Origin: Begonia masoniana
Taxonomy: Eukaryota; Streptophyta; Magnoliopsida; Cucurbitales; Begoniaceae
Direction of reading: 5' to 3'
Assembly (NCBI GenBank): GCA_022432975.1
Contig: CM039509.1
Location: 9,700,621-9,764,620 of the forward strand
DNA length: 64,000 bases
Positions 21,479 through 33,500 of this stretch are shown here, piece by piece. Numbering within the stretch: the first letter of the stretch is position 1; every line of letters begins with the position of its first letter. The translations under genes were made by a program, and so were the position numbers. The notes beneath the pieces were generated by a model. That model worked only from the letters and a program-made list of their open reading frames with translations, searched no databases and had not been told where the DNA came from.

Positions 21479-23854
21479 TTATTTAAAAACCCAACATATC
21501 CCTATTACCAAACACTTACAAAACAAGTTTTTAAACGTTTAAAAACTTCAAAACATAAACCTATAAACTAGTCCAGATCCAAACATCCTATAATGTTCTA
21601 TCTGTACAAATATTTTCCTTAAACGTTTTCTATCCAAAATAACCCAAAATACCTACATTCGTCTCCACGGGTCATGAAACGCCTCGACTGCGCCAACACA
21701 CTCCCGCGATCATTCTTCGTCAACTGGACTCATGCTTCAGGAGGAGGTACGTCGTCCTCACCTGTTTCGATGTCACCTACACCATACAGACACACTATGA
21801 GCTAAAGGCTCAGTAAGTTTCGTAAATGTAAATGTATGCTATGCATATGAGTTTCAGAAATCATGCAACATTTTTCTTATCATTACGTAGCAGACAGAAT
21901 GTCACCGAGGTCTCAGCCTATTAGATGGAGAGGACACATCCCGCGGTTGGACTGCCCTCTTCACCTAACGAGGGGGGTACACGCTCACATCCGTAACAGC
22001 CGTGCCTGAGCCCCACCTCGCGTAACCAGATAACAGATTACGTAGATTCATTTCGTTCGTTCATTTCATTTTCTTAAAACTTGTGCGGAAATCCATTTTC
22101 ATGCTATTTTAAAAATACGTGATGCGTGAACAGTTATAGACATAAAGTAAACAAACATCATACATACCATCGAGACTATAAAAAACATAACCTATAAAAG
22201 AACTAACCCTATCTACCCGACCAAAGCATATAAACAAACATTCTCCAAGGATCCTCGACGCGACCTCGACGTACGGTGTAGGCCACTCGGCCAAGTAAGT
22301 CACGAGAACTTACTTTGTGCACGCTGAACTTCAAACTCCTTCCACGAGCGTCGTTCGTCTAAAGCAAAACACAACAGTTATCGTTAAAACGAGCTTAAAC
22401 CGTTTAACGTCCAAATTTAACGAAACCTTAACTAAGGAAATTTTTCATAAAATTCTAACTTAGCTCAACGAGGCATTTTTATCCAACAATTAACGCTCGA
22501 TACCCTGAAATCACCATTAACGAGTTTTCCCCAAAACTCAAAAATTTGTCAAATCTCTAACATTCGTCCTAAATCGATTAACTTCATCCAATAACGCTCA
22601 ATACGTTCATCATATTCACAACACGACAAACCTATCAATTTCAAACCCTAACTCGCGTTTTTTACGAAACCCTAAACGAAGCCCTAACAGTTAAACTTCG
22701 TGAAAACTACGAATAAACTTTCCAAAACCATAGAACCTTACCTAGAGCGTTGTTTGGATGAGAAAACACGAAGAAAACGAGATGATCTGAGGACTATTCG
22801 TCGTTGGAGAGAGAAGATCGCTGATGGAAAGATGAAATCGCCCAGGGGGGAGGGGGGTGTTCTGGCGTTTTCGTGAGAAGCAGAGAGAAAGTGAGGGAGA
22901 AAAAAGAGGAATGTAATAAAAATTGACTTTGTAAATTACCGTTTCGCCCTTCCTTTGATTTTTCTATTCGTTTTATCCTTTGTTTCGTTAAATAGCTAAC
23001 GATTCGGTTTTTCCAAATTTCTTTATTTCAACAATAACTCCAACTTATTATCAGTGTTCTTTTGAAACTGTCTGTTCGTAATTCGGACCTCGTTTACTAT
23101 TTTTACCAAAGTATCATTTATATTACGATAAACGTAATTCTCGTAAAAATTCCTAAAATTCCCGAAATTTTCCTAAAATTCTTATTAATTATTAGGATCG
23201 TAATAACACTTTCTTTTCACAAAATGGACTTGATTTGATATATTAACAAAAATGTCATTTATATTAAAATATTAATATTCCATATAGCCGGGTATTACAC
23301 CTCCTCTCTCTCAGCCACTCTCTCCCTCTCTTCTCCATTGTCCGTGGCGCACAAGTGAGAAACCAACTAGGGTTTCTCACTTTTATTTCCTTTTTCATCT
23401 TCTTTACAATTTTACCCTTCTCATTAACAAATTTGTTCAACCTTCCATTTATCCCACTAACGTATAAAATGCGAAACCCTTAAATTCCTAACATAGATCC
23501 AAGGTAAAATTTCAATTACCTGATTTTAATTTTTCTTAAATTTACAACATAGTAATTGACCTAATTACTTAATTGTCCAAAATTTTGAAAAATTCAACAT
23601 GACTAAAAATGACAAAACGAGTCAATCCATGACGCGTCATCAGTCAATTGCAAAAATCCGACACGTGAAAAATAAATTGTTTATAAAAATACTTAGTTTT
23701 ACACTCGCATTGGAACCTAGACTCCAACATCTGCAATCTGGCTCCTACAAAGTGTATTTAATGGGAGATTTCATCATTCCTTAGTCGATCTCTTGGAATC
23801 ACATGAATTCTATTCACCTAAGTTAAATTACTCGATAAAATTTTGGGTGTTACA

Positions 23855-25215
23855 CTTTTCATCTCCGAATCAATGGCTTGCTTTTTAAAGGTTCATTTCA
23901 TCAAGACTCTAATCTAAGGCAAGAAAACATATTTCATCCGGGGTACGCTAGATCGAATCAAATGCGATTGTTGCTAGGACAACCCCTTAATACTCAATAC
24001 TAAATGAATGAGTAGTTGAGGTTAGGATTGACGAAGTGAACCTCAATTAGTATGAGGGAGAGCTTCCAGGACAAGGGGGACAACAAACCAATATAAAATC
24101 TCTCTGTTGGGGACCTAGGCTTGTGGCGCCCCTATCAAATAAAGACTTTTCCAAAAAAATTCCAATTGTTTCGAACTTTCTCTTTACCTCTTCTAAAATT
24201 AGGCATTTTTGGACATCCCCATAAGGTTGCATAAACTCTCATTAAAACTTTGTTGGAGTGCTTTCTTCAAAAGAATAGCCAAAATCCGAAAGGTGCATAC
24301 TTATCACCTTCTCGAACAAACATCGATCTTCTATCCATATCTTTTTCATCTCAACAAATTAAGATTCTGATGTTTACACACAACCAACCTCACATTCACA
24401 GCTTTAATCTGTCGCAAAAATCACGTAGTTTCATTTTCAAATGAGAGAGTTATGTCTTCCCGAAGTTGGCTTTCCATTCTCGGTCGGAGTAGTAAAATGA
24501 GTTCCAGCAACTTTTGCCATTTTTGTCATAACTTTTGATCTACAAGGAATTAGGCCGCAATATTTGGAGGGTAGCCTCACTACACCATGGGTAAGTCTTT
24601 CTGAAAATTTTAGCCTATTTGGTTCAGCCAATTGAAAGTTACGATTTTTTGCAAGTTGAGTAATTTTTGGATCAGATTCTGTTAATCCGAGATCCGATTC
24701 TTATGCCTTTTTTATTGCTTTTCTTTGTTTGATAATCTGAAGTGTATCGAGATTGTCATCATATCAAGTAAGAACGTCATAAAGTTTCATCTTATTTGGA
24801 CGTGAATTTATACTACTTTTATCTGTTGAAATCTGAAGATCTTTCGGTAATAATCAATTGGATTTCCAAGAGTAAACTAGTGCTTGTGATTGACACCACA
24901 AGTTGTCATAGTTGAATCACGTCACATATAATATATTGGGTTTCCTTCCTATGTAATCCATATGGTTATGTGCAGTGCTCAAACTCATTATTTAACAACG
25001 AAGTTGGGCGTCTTTGCTCTTTCTTTATTACTACCCATGAAAGAAGGAAAGTCAAATTTAATAGCGAGTCCATGCGACGGCCAGCCAACGGGGTGTTGAC
25101 GCGTACGTGAAGAGCATGCCTATTTCGTCCCAGCTCTAGGCCAGTGAGAAACCAGAAAAGGAGCCTAGAATAATCAACAGAGGCAACCTGGCTGGCATGC
25201 AACCAGAAAGACGCC
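23855..25215. other. No gene recognised
   Basis: AT-rich sequence right of the B-type LTR. Short frames on both strands lack motifs. A simple LTR or TIR border is not evident. Probably old transposon debris and the distal upstream region of the SAUR gene. Confidence 0.4.
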
Positions 25216-25220
25216 ACTGA

Positions 25221-25258
25221 ATGCGGTTCGGGCGGGGCGGGGCGGGGCGGGGCGGGCC
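25221..25258 (+). repeat. GGGGC pentanucleotide run upstream of SAUR
   Basis: Five consecutive GGGGC-type units (GGGCGGGGCGGGGCGGGG at the core). With at least four runs of three or more G on the plus strand, it could form a G-quadruplex. It lies about 170 bases before the SAUR TATA-like box, in an otherwise moderate-GC flank. Confidence 0.85.
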
Positions 25259-25425
25259 TTTGACTTCCTCTATGTTCTTCCCCTGCTCATCGCTTCTTTT
25301 GCTTTTATAATAAATAAAATATGGTTTTGAGTGCAAACTAAGCAAAAATATGCTCTTGCCTTGCCCCTTCGGCGATCACCGTCTCTTCTCTTTCACACAA
25401 AGCAGACCTATCCCCATTTTTGCGT

Positions 25426-25436
25426 GTATATTTAAA
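25426..25436 (+). promoter_or_regulatory. TATA-like box of the SAUR gene
   Basis: GTATATTTAAA lies about 240 bases before the SAUR start codon and is followed by a pyrimidine-rich leader typical of plant 5' untranslated regions. A TGTCTC auxin-response hexamer occurs at 25470-25475, but downstream of the TATA box, so its role is doubtful. Confidence 0.5.
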
Positions 25437-25673
25437 CCCAGCCCCCCCTTTCATCTCATCTTCGTCCTCTGTCTCTTCATCCTCTGTTTTATGTTCATCT
25501 TTGAGCTCCTTCTATCATGACCAATATACCCTCATCTTTCACCGACTCTTCTCTCACCCTCTTCAATCTCGCCATTTCTTCCTCAGATCCGTGGCCCTTT
25601 TCACTCACTTTCTTATAGCCCCCGCAGATTCGTGTTTTAATTCTTCAGTCTTACCCTCTGTTTTTCTTCAACT

Positions 25674-26033
25674 ATGGGGATTATTGGTGATCAGATCAAT
25701 TTTCATATTCATATTCCCCACCCTCATCTTCATCTCCACCATCGCTGCGTAAAGAAGAGAGATCTTATTCCCAAGGGGTATGTGGGCATCCTGGTGGGCC
25801 AAGGTGAGGAGCAGGAGCGGTTTGTCATCCCCGTCTTCTACATCAACCACCCTCTGTTTACGCAGCTGCTGAAGGACGCGGAAGAAGAGTATGGGTTCGA
25901 TCGGAACGGACCCATCACCATTCCCTGCCTCGCCGACCACTTCCGCGCTGTCCATAACACCATTGACAAGGAAAACTCAATCTCCCACCACCACCACAAC
26001 CTCCATTTTCTTGATCGGTGTTTTAGACCCTGA
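25674..26033 (+). CDS. SAUR-family auxin-responsive protein
   Basis: Intronless 119-residue protein of the SMALL AUXIN UP RNA family. These short-lived proteins promote cell expansion by inhibiting PP2C.D phosphatases and so activating plasma-membrane proton pumps. The SAUR domain spans residues 33-98: PKGYVGILVGQGEEQERF, VIPVFYINHPLFTQLLKDAE, EEYGFDRNGPITIPC. The N-terminus is His-rich (residues 11-23) and a short His run lies near the C-terminus. Lack of introns and length match the family. The start is the first Met in frame after a pyrimidine-rich leader. The sequence resembles the SAUR30/32-type clade with the GEEQ-RF motif; the exact orthologue is not certain. It looks intact. Confidence 0.92.
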   Translation: MGIIGDQINFHIHIPHPHLHLHHRCVKKRDLIPKGYVGILVGQGEEQERFVIPVFYINHPLFTQLLKDAEEEYGFDRNGPITIPCLADHFRAVHNTIDKENSISHHHHNLHFLDRCFRP

Positions 26034-26680
26034 TCTCTGTATATTTCTTAATGCCATGTCTTCAGTTTGTTTGTTTGTTGTTCACAAAATTACAATGCCG
26101 ACATGTTTTGATTCGAACGTTGTTTTGTTGGTTCGAGTCGACGACAAAACACAATGGAAAACAAATCGCGTTTTTTTGCAGCAATTTCCCTTTATTATCT
26201 AATTAATCGAGGGTGTTGACTTTGTGGCTCAAGCCAAGGTTGGGTTATGGTTTAAGGTTAGAAGGGTCAACCCTCTGTGGTTTGGTTTGTTCGCTTTGGA
26301 AACTAAGAAATCATCCAATCAAACGCGTTTCAAGTTTTGACTTATTTATCAAACAAGTGGTTTGTTACCCAATCAAGCCCAAGAGCATATTTATATAATT
26401 CAAGGGTACATTCAACGCTACGTAGCCCCTTGTTGATCTGTCATTCCACCAATGTAAAAGCATGAATTAGAGGATGCACAGCTAGCTCATAAATCTTTCT
26501 CAAACAAGTCCCAAAATTGAAAGGATTGGACTAGTATTTGGACCCTCTCCTGCAACTTACGTCACTATTTCAAGTGCTCAAAAGAAAAATTACTAGAAGC
26601 CAATAGTAAAATACCTTTAATGGTAGATGCTAAATCACACTAACTCTTAAACAAAATCTATACATGAGAGGAGGAGAGTG
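26034..26680. other. SAUR downstream region, no gene recognised
   Basis: Contains the SAUR 3' untranslated region and AT-rich spacer. Frames here overlap the SAUR gene or have no motif. Confidence 0.45.
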
Positions 26681-26682
26681 GA

Positions 26683-27118
26683 CAAGGGTGGGCAAAACCG
26701 GCCCGGACCAACGGGGTAAAATCGACCCACGCGGTTCAATTTGGTCTAGGCCCATTTTGCCAATATAGATAACGGTTCTCCAATATACAGAGCCGTGGTT
26801 CACAGTTTAGGTAACGGTTTCAGAGATAAAAAGTTGTTTGAACCGTCGAAAAACCAAACCTAATCCCCAAATCAATTCCCCATTCAGGCCTTTAACCATT
26901 CTTGGTCACTCGTCGATCTTCGCAGCTCCGTCGCTCGTTGCTCAAATTTGTAGATTTTTTTTCCATTTTTTCAATTATTTTTATTTAATTATAATTATTT
27001 TTTTAAAAAAGGTAGGGGAACCATACCAGAACGACACGTCGTTTACACTATTATGGAACCGTGGACAACTATTCCAGATCCACTTTGAGGTGGGCCGGAC
27101 TTGACCATGCCCACACTG
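26683..27118. mobile_element. Possible non-autonomous hAT-like element
   Basis: Left end CAAGGGTGGGCAAAACC and right end CATGCCCACACTG form a loose terminal inverted repeat of the hAT kind (GTGGGCA on one side, TGCCCAC on the other), with CCGGCCC/GGGCCGG just inside both ends. No transposase and no clear 8-bp target duplication are seen, so the call is tentative. Confidence 0.35.
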
Positions 27119-27238
27119 AAACACCCTTAAATATTGAAATTGATACAAAGCCCAAGAAGTGGGAAGAGCAGGGGAGAAGCCCAGGAAGGAGGAGGGAGGG
27201 TACCGTGTTCTTAGAGTTAGACCTTACCCATCAAATCC

Positions 27239-27304
27239 TCCCTCTCTCTCTCTCTCTCTAACATGAACACACTCGTGTAAAGCTAGAGCACCGCTCCTAT
27301 AAAT
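27239..27304 (+). promoter_or_regulatory. CT-repeat and TATA box of the coiled-coil gene
   Basis: A CT dinucleotide run (about 27239-27260) is followed by CTATAAAT at 27297-27304, about 285 bases before the start codon. A long CT-rich leader with a poly-T run (27495-27515) follows. The arrangement is that of a plant core promoter. Confidence 0.5.
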
Positions 27305-27587
27305 GGCGTCATTCTTACCAGTATTCTCTATCTCTTACACCCAATCATAGCTACCTCTCGCTACTCTCGAGTCTCGCCCCCCTATCGTCCATTTGTTCTC
27401 TCCTTCCCGTCACTCCTCAATCCATTTTTCCTTTATTCCTTCCGTCGTATCCCCCTCCCCTTTCCCTTTCTTTTCTCCCATTTCCATTTCTAGGGTTTTT
27501 TTTTTTTTTTTTTTTGTGTTCTCACTGACGAAAGGGGATTTGACTGTTGGAGTACACACTTTCGCCACTCTCTGTCTTCCTCATTCG

Positions 27588-30500
27588 ATGGAGGCCACGG
27601 CCACCGAACGCGGGGGTTCGTTGCCGACACACCAGCCACCAAAGAAGTGGGGTTCTATTGCCGACCATCATCCGGTTCTTGATCCCCTGGATGAGGTACT
27701 TGTTTACAGGACTCTCATTTTTATCATTTTATTTTTCGTAGCTGGCAAATGTGGAAATGAGACTTAAATGGAGCTCTGTTTATAAAACATATTGGGAGGT
27801 AAAGAATCCATGTGCATTCACGGAAAAAGGGCAGCGTAAGCGTGCCAAAGAAATCAATATGCACTAACTTCTTGTGCCTTAAGCTTGAAATTTAGTGGCA
27901 TGCGAAATTTCCTTTAATTTAATGATCTTATCTTACCAGGAATTAGAAAATTTGAAGTCAGGGCAATCAGATGAGAGAACTATTTATGAGGTAAGGATTC
28001 TGAGTTCATAAGTATATAACTAGTTCAGAGGGAGTCATTCGAAGTGAATGTGATTTGTTCTCGATCAAGGTGCAGCAGGGACGAGAGCCTTTTGACATGG
28101 ACTTCTGTTCAATCTCAATTGATGGAAATCTCAACAGTGACATTTTGCAGCAGCGGCTACATGGCATTGCTAGACAAAGAGATGAATTGCAACAAATGGA
28201 GATTGAGCTTAGAGCTCAAATTATTGCAAGATCTGAGATATTTAATATGCAGAATAAATTTGATTGTCAAATTAAAGAACATAATATTACTATGATCAAG
28301 CTCCAGGTTTGTGTTTGTAACTAGATATCCAAAACTTAGTTTAATTACCTTCTTGTGGAACAATCCCCTTTTTCCTGACTTTCATATAAGTTGTTTAAAA
28401 CTGTGAAAGAATGTGGTCATTCTTACACGTTCCAAAGTATTATGAATTATATTTAAAAAATGTCATCAACCAGTACTGCCACAACGTGTTTTTCTTTTGA
28501 AATTAGAATCATTTCTATCTTTCAATGAAGCTATTTTCAATCATTAGTGACTATTTATTCATAACTTTTAATCGACCTATAGCATTAGAATTGCAGTTGT
28601 TTGGTGAAATGGTTTATGATTGACATCAGGAATGGTCTGATGTTAATTGAAAATTTGGTCTTCAGGAACAACTCCGTGGAAGGGAACAGACCATTTGTGA
28701 ATTGGAAAGAAAAGTTGAAGATAAAGATAGAGAGCTCCACGCAATCAAATTAGACAATGAAGCGGTTTGTTGAGTTTTTAATTTGATGCTTGAAATGTTT
28801 TTTTTTTTTTTGGAGATGTAAGCACACATCATTTACTAAAAAAAATATTAAATTATGAAAATGATGAGGACCCTGTGCTTATCGACCAAACAACCAAAAA
28901 TATATTGCACTTCCAGACAAAACGGACCACACACCCACACAAATGTGGAGGAATTATAGAGCCTCTACACTCTCCCTTTGCTGAGGTGTTCGAGAGCCTC
29001 AGCCTCTCTCCCATTTTTCCCAATATTCTCCTCCCGTATCACTCACCTCCTTCCCACTTATATAACAAACAAAATAACATAATACTAATAATATCCTAAC
29101 CGAATTACTCAGTCAAATACCCTAACTACCCATTGATAACTAAAATATTTCCCCTCCCTTATTCTATTCTTAACAATACTCGCCGCCTAAACTTTCACCT
29201 TGTCCTCAAGGTGGAATTAAAATTTTTTTTCCCTTAGAGCTGGCTGGAAATGGACAAAATTTAGCTGGGCTTGCTAGAAAACTTGAGGCCGTCGCCCACT
29301 GATGGATTGAATGAATTGGACTTGCTGGACTATGGGCTGTTGTCCACTGCAGAGAAGATTGGGCTGCCCAATCCATTGCGGAGAGCTCTTTTTCCCAACA
29401 CCAAGCCTGGACCCGGTTAGCTGAAGAAGAGCCCAGTTCTTTTCATCCCTTTGAGCAGTTTTTTTCTCCTCTGCATGGGTCACGACGTCGCGAATCAAGA
29501 GAGAGAGAGGAAGAGTGTGAGAACATCTCGAGTCTGGTTGCTGATTCACTTCACACCGCCTCTCCACGCCAGACCACGAATTGCCGTCTTCGTGATACTA
29601 GTAAAAGCTAATTTCGTGGGTCGTGCTGCGCACGTAGCTGAAGCGGACGCCAGTGACCGTGCTGGGCTCGCCGGAAGGGCTCGGACCGGGGCTGGCTGAG
29701 TGACCGCTAGGGTCGCTGGGCTCTGTCGTCGAATGTCCAATCGGTCCGGCTCCCCTTGATAGCTCGACAGTCCTACAGGTTCGTCTCTTCCCTGTTCGTC
29801 GTCGAGTTTCGGACTTCTGGTACTCCTCTGCTTTGGTGGTGCTGCATTCCAGGCTTCTGCTAGTAAGTCTAGCTTCACCATGATCATCGCCATCATTCGC
29901 TTCATCTCTAGCAGCCGAGCTATGTTCGTTTTGATGGAATCCATCGTTTGTTGCCATTTACCGTGAGCCATTCCTAGGTAAGGTTGCTCTGATACCATTA
30001 ATAGAGACCCTGTGCTTATGGAACAAACAACCAAAAATATATTGTACTTCCAGACAAAACGGACCACACACCCACACAAATGTGGAGGAATTATAGTGCC
30101 CCTGCACTCTCCCTTTGCTGAGGTATTCGAGAGCTTCAGCCACTCTCCCACTTTTCTCAATATTCTCCTCCCGTATCCTCACCTCCTTCCCACTTATATA
30201 ACAAACAAAATAACATAATACTAATAATATCCTAACCGAATTACTCAGTCAAATACCCTAACTATCCCATTGATAACTAAAGTATTTCTCCTCCCCTATT
30301 CTATTCCTAACAGAAAACCTCGTCATAGGTCAATCTCAGGAAGTTACAAATGGAGGAAGCTTTGAAGTAACCAATAGGATTCAGTCATTTCTTACATTTA
30401 GGCTGAAACTTGAACTCTTTTTCTTAGCTTTGAATTGGCGAATTTTGATGATTAATTATAACTTCATTTGGTTCTTCTTCAGGCTTGGGCCAAGGAGGAT

Positions 30501-33500
30501 CTTTTTAGAGAACAAGATGAAGAACTAGCGACATACAGGTAGGATTTTGTTCAAAATATATGCTGTTCTTTTTAATTTATTCTTGGTTTATGTCTTTACA
30601 AAGAAATACAGTTGGGGGTTCATTCTATCTCCTCATATCTGAACTCAGTGGCATGTTATGTCAAAATAAGTTCATCTTTTATCAGTAAAGTTCTATAAAA
30701 AAGATCACGTCATGGAGGAAGAACAGAAGAAACACAGAATGTTAGTTCCTTTTGTATGTTTAACAGTCTGTGTTTCTTCTGTTCTTCCTCCATTAAGTGA
30801 TCTTTTCGATACAACTTTACTGATAAAAAAGGAACTTATTTTGACATAACATGTCACTGAGTTCAGATATCTGTATTTGGGTGTGGGTGTAGTATACACA
30901 CACACAAACACATGTTCTCTTTCATAAAAGTAATTTACTTGATTAATCTTGTGCATTAGAACTTGAAAAATGTCACAATGTCTTTGAAGTTTTTATCATT
31001 TCTCTCATAGACTGCAAACTAACAAAGAGCCACATTCATGCTTTTGTTCAAAACCATCGTTCAGCCTAATTTCCAGCCACCCATGACCTCATGGAATGTT
31101 AAAGAAAGACACTTGATTGGCCTCCAACAGGGCTTACAGTCTGTGCATCGGCCACTCCCATATCATTGCCCGTTGCACATCTGCTACTCCCATGTCTAGA
31201 GTAGCGTCTAGACATTCTCAGTCATGATAGCCTTTTCTCTGGTTGTTGACGAATTAAATTTGCTTGATAGGCTTGTTTGACTAGATAACAGTGCATTGCT
31301 ATATTTATGTAAATTAATTTTCCTTGCAGAAGAGAGAGAGATCATTCTGAAGCTGAAAGATCTCAACATGTGAAACAAATACATGATTTTCAAGAGCATA
31401 TCCTAGAAAAAGAGAGGCAGATTATTGAGTTAAAAGAACAGGTATGTACCAGTTCAAAGCAAGATTATTTATGTATTCTCTTAGTATCCTGATGGTAGAT
31501 TTTTTTTTTCTTTTATGAAATACAATGAAGAAAAGAAATAAAAGCTACATATGCTAGTTTAATTTTAAGATGAACTCTAGATGCTGATTTAATCTCAAAA
31601 GGAACTCTCCTCCCCAAGCAGAGTTGTCATAATAATTTGTGTGAATTACTATCTACATTGCATGATTGATCTCTTTTATGATTCAGCATAGGGTTTCTCA
31701 AGAAACTATTGTCTATAAAGATGAGCAATTAAGGGAAGCCCATGCTTGGATTGCTCGAGTTTGGGACATGGATGCTTTGCATTCAACTACAAATCATTCA
31801 TTGCAAGCTGAACTCCGCGAACGAACAGAGCAATACAACCAACTATGGGTTGGCTGCCAGCGCCAGGTTGATATGGTTGCCTTCCTATTATTGAGTTTTA
31901 AACTCGAAACCTTTGCTTAATTCGCCGTTCTTTTTATTGCTGTTGTTTTTAATTTTATTCTCACCACCTTTTTTATGGAAAAAAATGTGTATTATTGCAG
32001 TCCACATTTATTCCTGTTATGAAATTGTCCTAAAAATCAACTATTACTAGTAATGTGTATAAACTTATGCTACAGCTATTGCAATATAGGTGGTTTTCTG
32101 CTAAGGATAATAAGTATAAGATATGTAAATGTTCCATTGGCTGCATAGTGAATTTCTGTGTTCATTTATTTTCTCGCAAATTGTCAATTTCAGTTTGCGG
32201 AAATGGAGAGACTCCATCTGCATTCAATTCAGCAGCTTCAACTTGAGCTGGCTGATATAAGAGAGAGGAGTGGAACATTCAATGATGGGTCTGGGTCACA
32301 GACTTCCCAAACAAATTTAAAAGATGATTCTCAATATGGAAAGACCAATGGACCCCAACTAGATACTAATGGAATATCAATTGCCAGTGGAAATACAGGG
32401 GCTTTATCAAATGAGAGTTCACATGATGTTCTGTCTTTTTCTTCCACCGGGAATGCATTAAGTCAGGTTGAATAGCATTGAAGATGTGACTGCGTTTTTT
32501 TCCCTTACATCACTGTTATTTTTAATTCAATGATCTGTTTCACTGTTAATTTAGTGTCAAAGATTTGCATATGTGATAGAATCACTGCTATATTTACCAC
32601 TTGTTTTTTCTACTCTGGACTGATATAATACAATAACCATAGACGCATGTCTCAGTTAATGAGATTCTGGCATTGAAATAGTGATCACGATAGAGGATTT
32701 TTGATCTTGTGAGAGTTCCTATAGTAGCTCTGCAGGATTCTGTTTGACATTTGATTGTAAAACAAAACTAGGGGTGATTCTTATTTTCTTTACTTGAAGA
32801 ATATCTTTGGCAGATTGAATTTTTTGGTATTTAGGGATTGATTGTTCCCATATAGAGTTAGAGATTTATTTTTGATGAATTGGTATTGAAGCAAATGGTT
32901 TTGTTACACGCATTGTATCAAACATTTTTGTTATAGGGGGACCAGGTTCCCAGTGTTCCACCAGCTCCTTCACTTCTTGGGGTACCTACCTACCTTACCT
33001 CTGGGCAGGTGACTGCTATTCATCCATTTTTGATGCATCGACCGGGCGTTCCTCAATCTATTGTCAGTCATTTTCACTCAGCACCAATTTCGTCCTTCCA
33101 ACAATGGCAAAGCCAACTGGTATTGGTTTTTTTCTTTTAAGAAGCGAAAAGCCAACTGGTGTGGATTGATTCGACCTTTGTTTTCACTGTAATTTTAATA
33201 CTCATTAAACTGAGCTGTTTCTTGCATCTTATAGCCAATTCCGGAGAATGATCTTCAATTATCCCAAAATGATCAAGAACTTAAAAGATCAACTGCTAAA
33301 GCCAACTATGAGATGTCAGTTACTGGGCTAGGTCTTCATTCTGACTATCTGAATGGCCAAAATGGTGAAATAGGGAAACATGATTCAGCAATTTTGCCAT
33401 CAACTGAAGGAGCACAGGTTTTCAACTTTTTGCTGTTTTCTGGAATCTTGACTTATACCTTCTTTGTTAAGCTCCACATTACTCTTTATGGTTTTTCTGT

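Larger units (their letters stand above)
10269..23299 (-). mobile_element. Solo LTR A (Tekay-like gypsy), split by Sirevirus
   Basis: Begins TGTAACGACCC at 10269 and ends CCGGGTATTACA at 23299, flanked by a perfect 5-bp duplication CCTCC (10264-10268 and 23300-23304). Without the copia element inserted in it (10905-21478 plus its target duplication) it is about 2.45 kb. No gag, pol, primer-binding site or second LTR belongs to it, so it is a solo LTR left by recombination. It is homologous, inverted, to solo LTR C (49705-52344): both hold the blocks near GGAAATCCATTTTC and CACCTACACCATACAGACAC. Orientation is inferred from the end motifs. Confidence 0.85.
8400..23854. mobile_element. B-type LTR-like shell, split by nested insertions
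   Basis: Outer layer of a nest: 8400-10268 and 23305-23854 are the two halves, about 2.4 kb together. It begins TGTTACGACCCAGGGAC and ends GGGTGTTACA, the TG...CA pattern of plant gypsy LTRs. It contains the AGCTCAAG / CCCGATCACCTAG block also seen at 40655-40824. The middle is occupied by solo LTR A. The flanks (CTCAC on the left, CTTTT on the right) do not form a clear target duplication, so the outer limits are provisional. No internal gag or pol is present, consistent with a solo LTR. Confidence 0.5.
28862..30312 (-). mobile_element. Short internally deleted LTR element in intron 4
   Basis: Two 314-base LTRs (28862-29175 and 29999-30312) flank about 820 bases. The element sits inside intron 4 of the coiled-coil gene in antisense, with a perfect 5-bp duplication GAAAA (28857-28861, 30313-30317). 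A primer-binding site TGGTATCAGAGC lies at 29997-29986. The internal part has only a Gag-like start (MAHGKWQQTMDSIKTNIARL, about 29970) and a pol-end-like scrap (HLEDKV near 29210). Everything between was deleted, so it is non-autonomous, comparable to a TRIM. The gene's flanking exon sequences are undisturbed. Confidence 0.88.

Noticed and set aside
8395..23859. Target duplication for LTR B
   Set aside because: Left CTCAC and right CTTTT agree at only two bases; not accepted as a duplication.
25420..25752. 110-codon frame before and across the SAUR start
   Set aside because: Lies in the leader and overlaps the SAUR frame out of phase; Ser/Phe-rich from pyrimidine content.
26683..27118. Firm call of a hAT transposon
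   Set aside because: Terminal repeats are loose and no 8-bp target duplication was found; kept only as a low-confidence feature.
27393..27587. Upstream in-frame Met extending the coiled-coil protein
   Set aside because: The extension is low-complexity with a poly-Phe run from poly-T; the Met at 27588 fits better.
29451..29699. Plus-strand 82-codon frame
   Set aside because: Antisense shadow of the Gag-like remnant of the intron 4 element.
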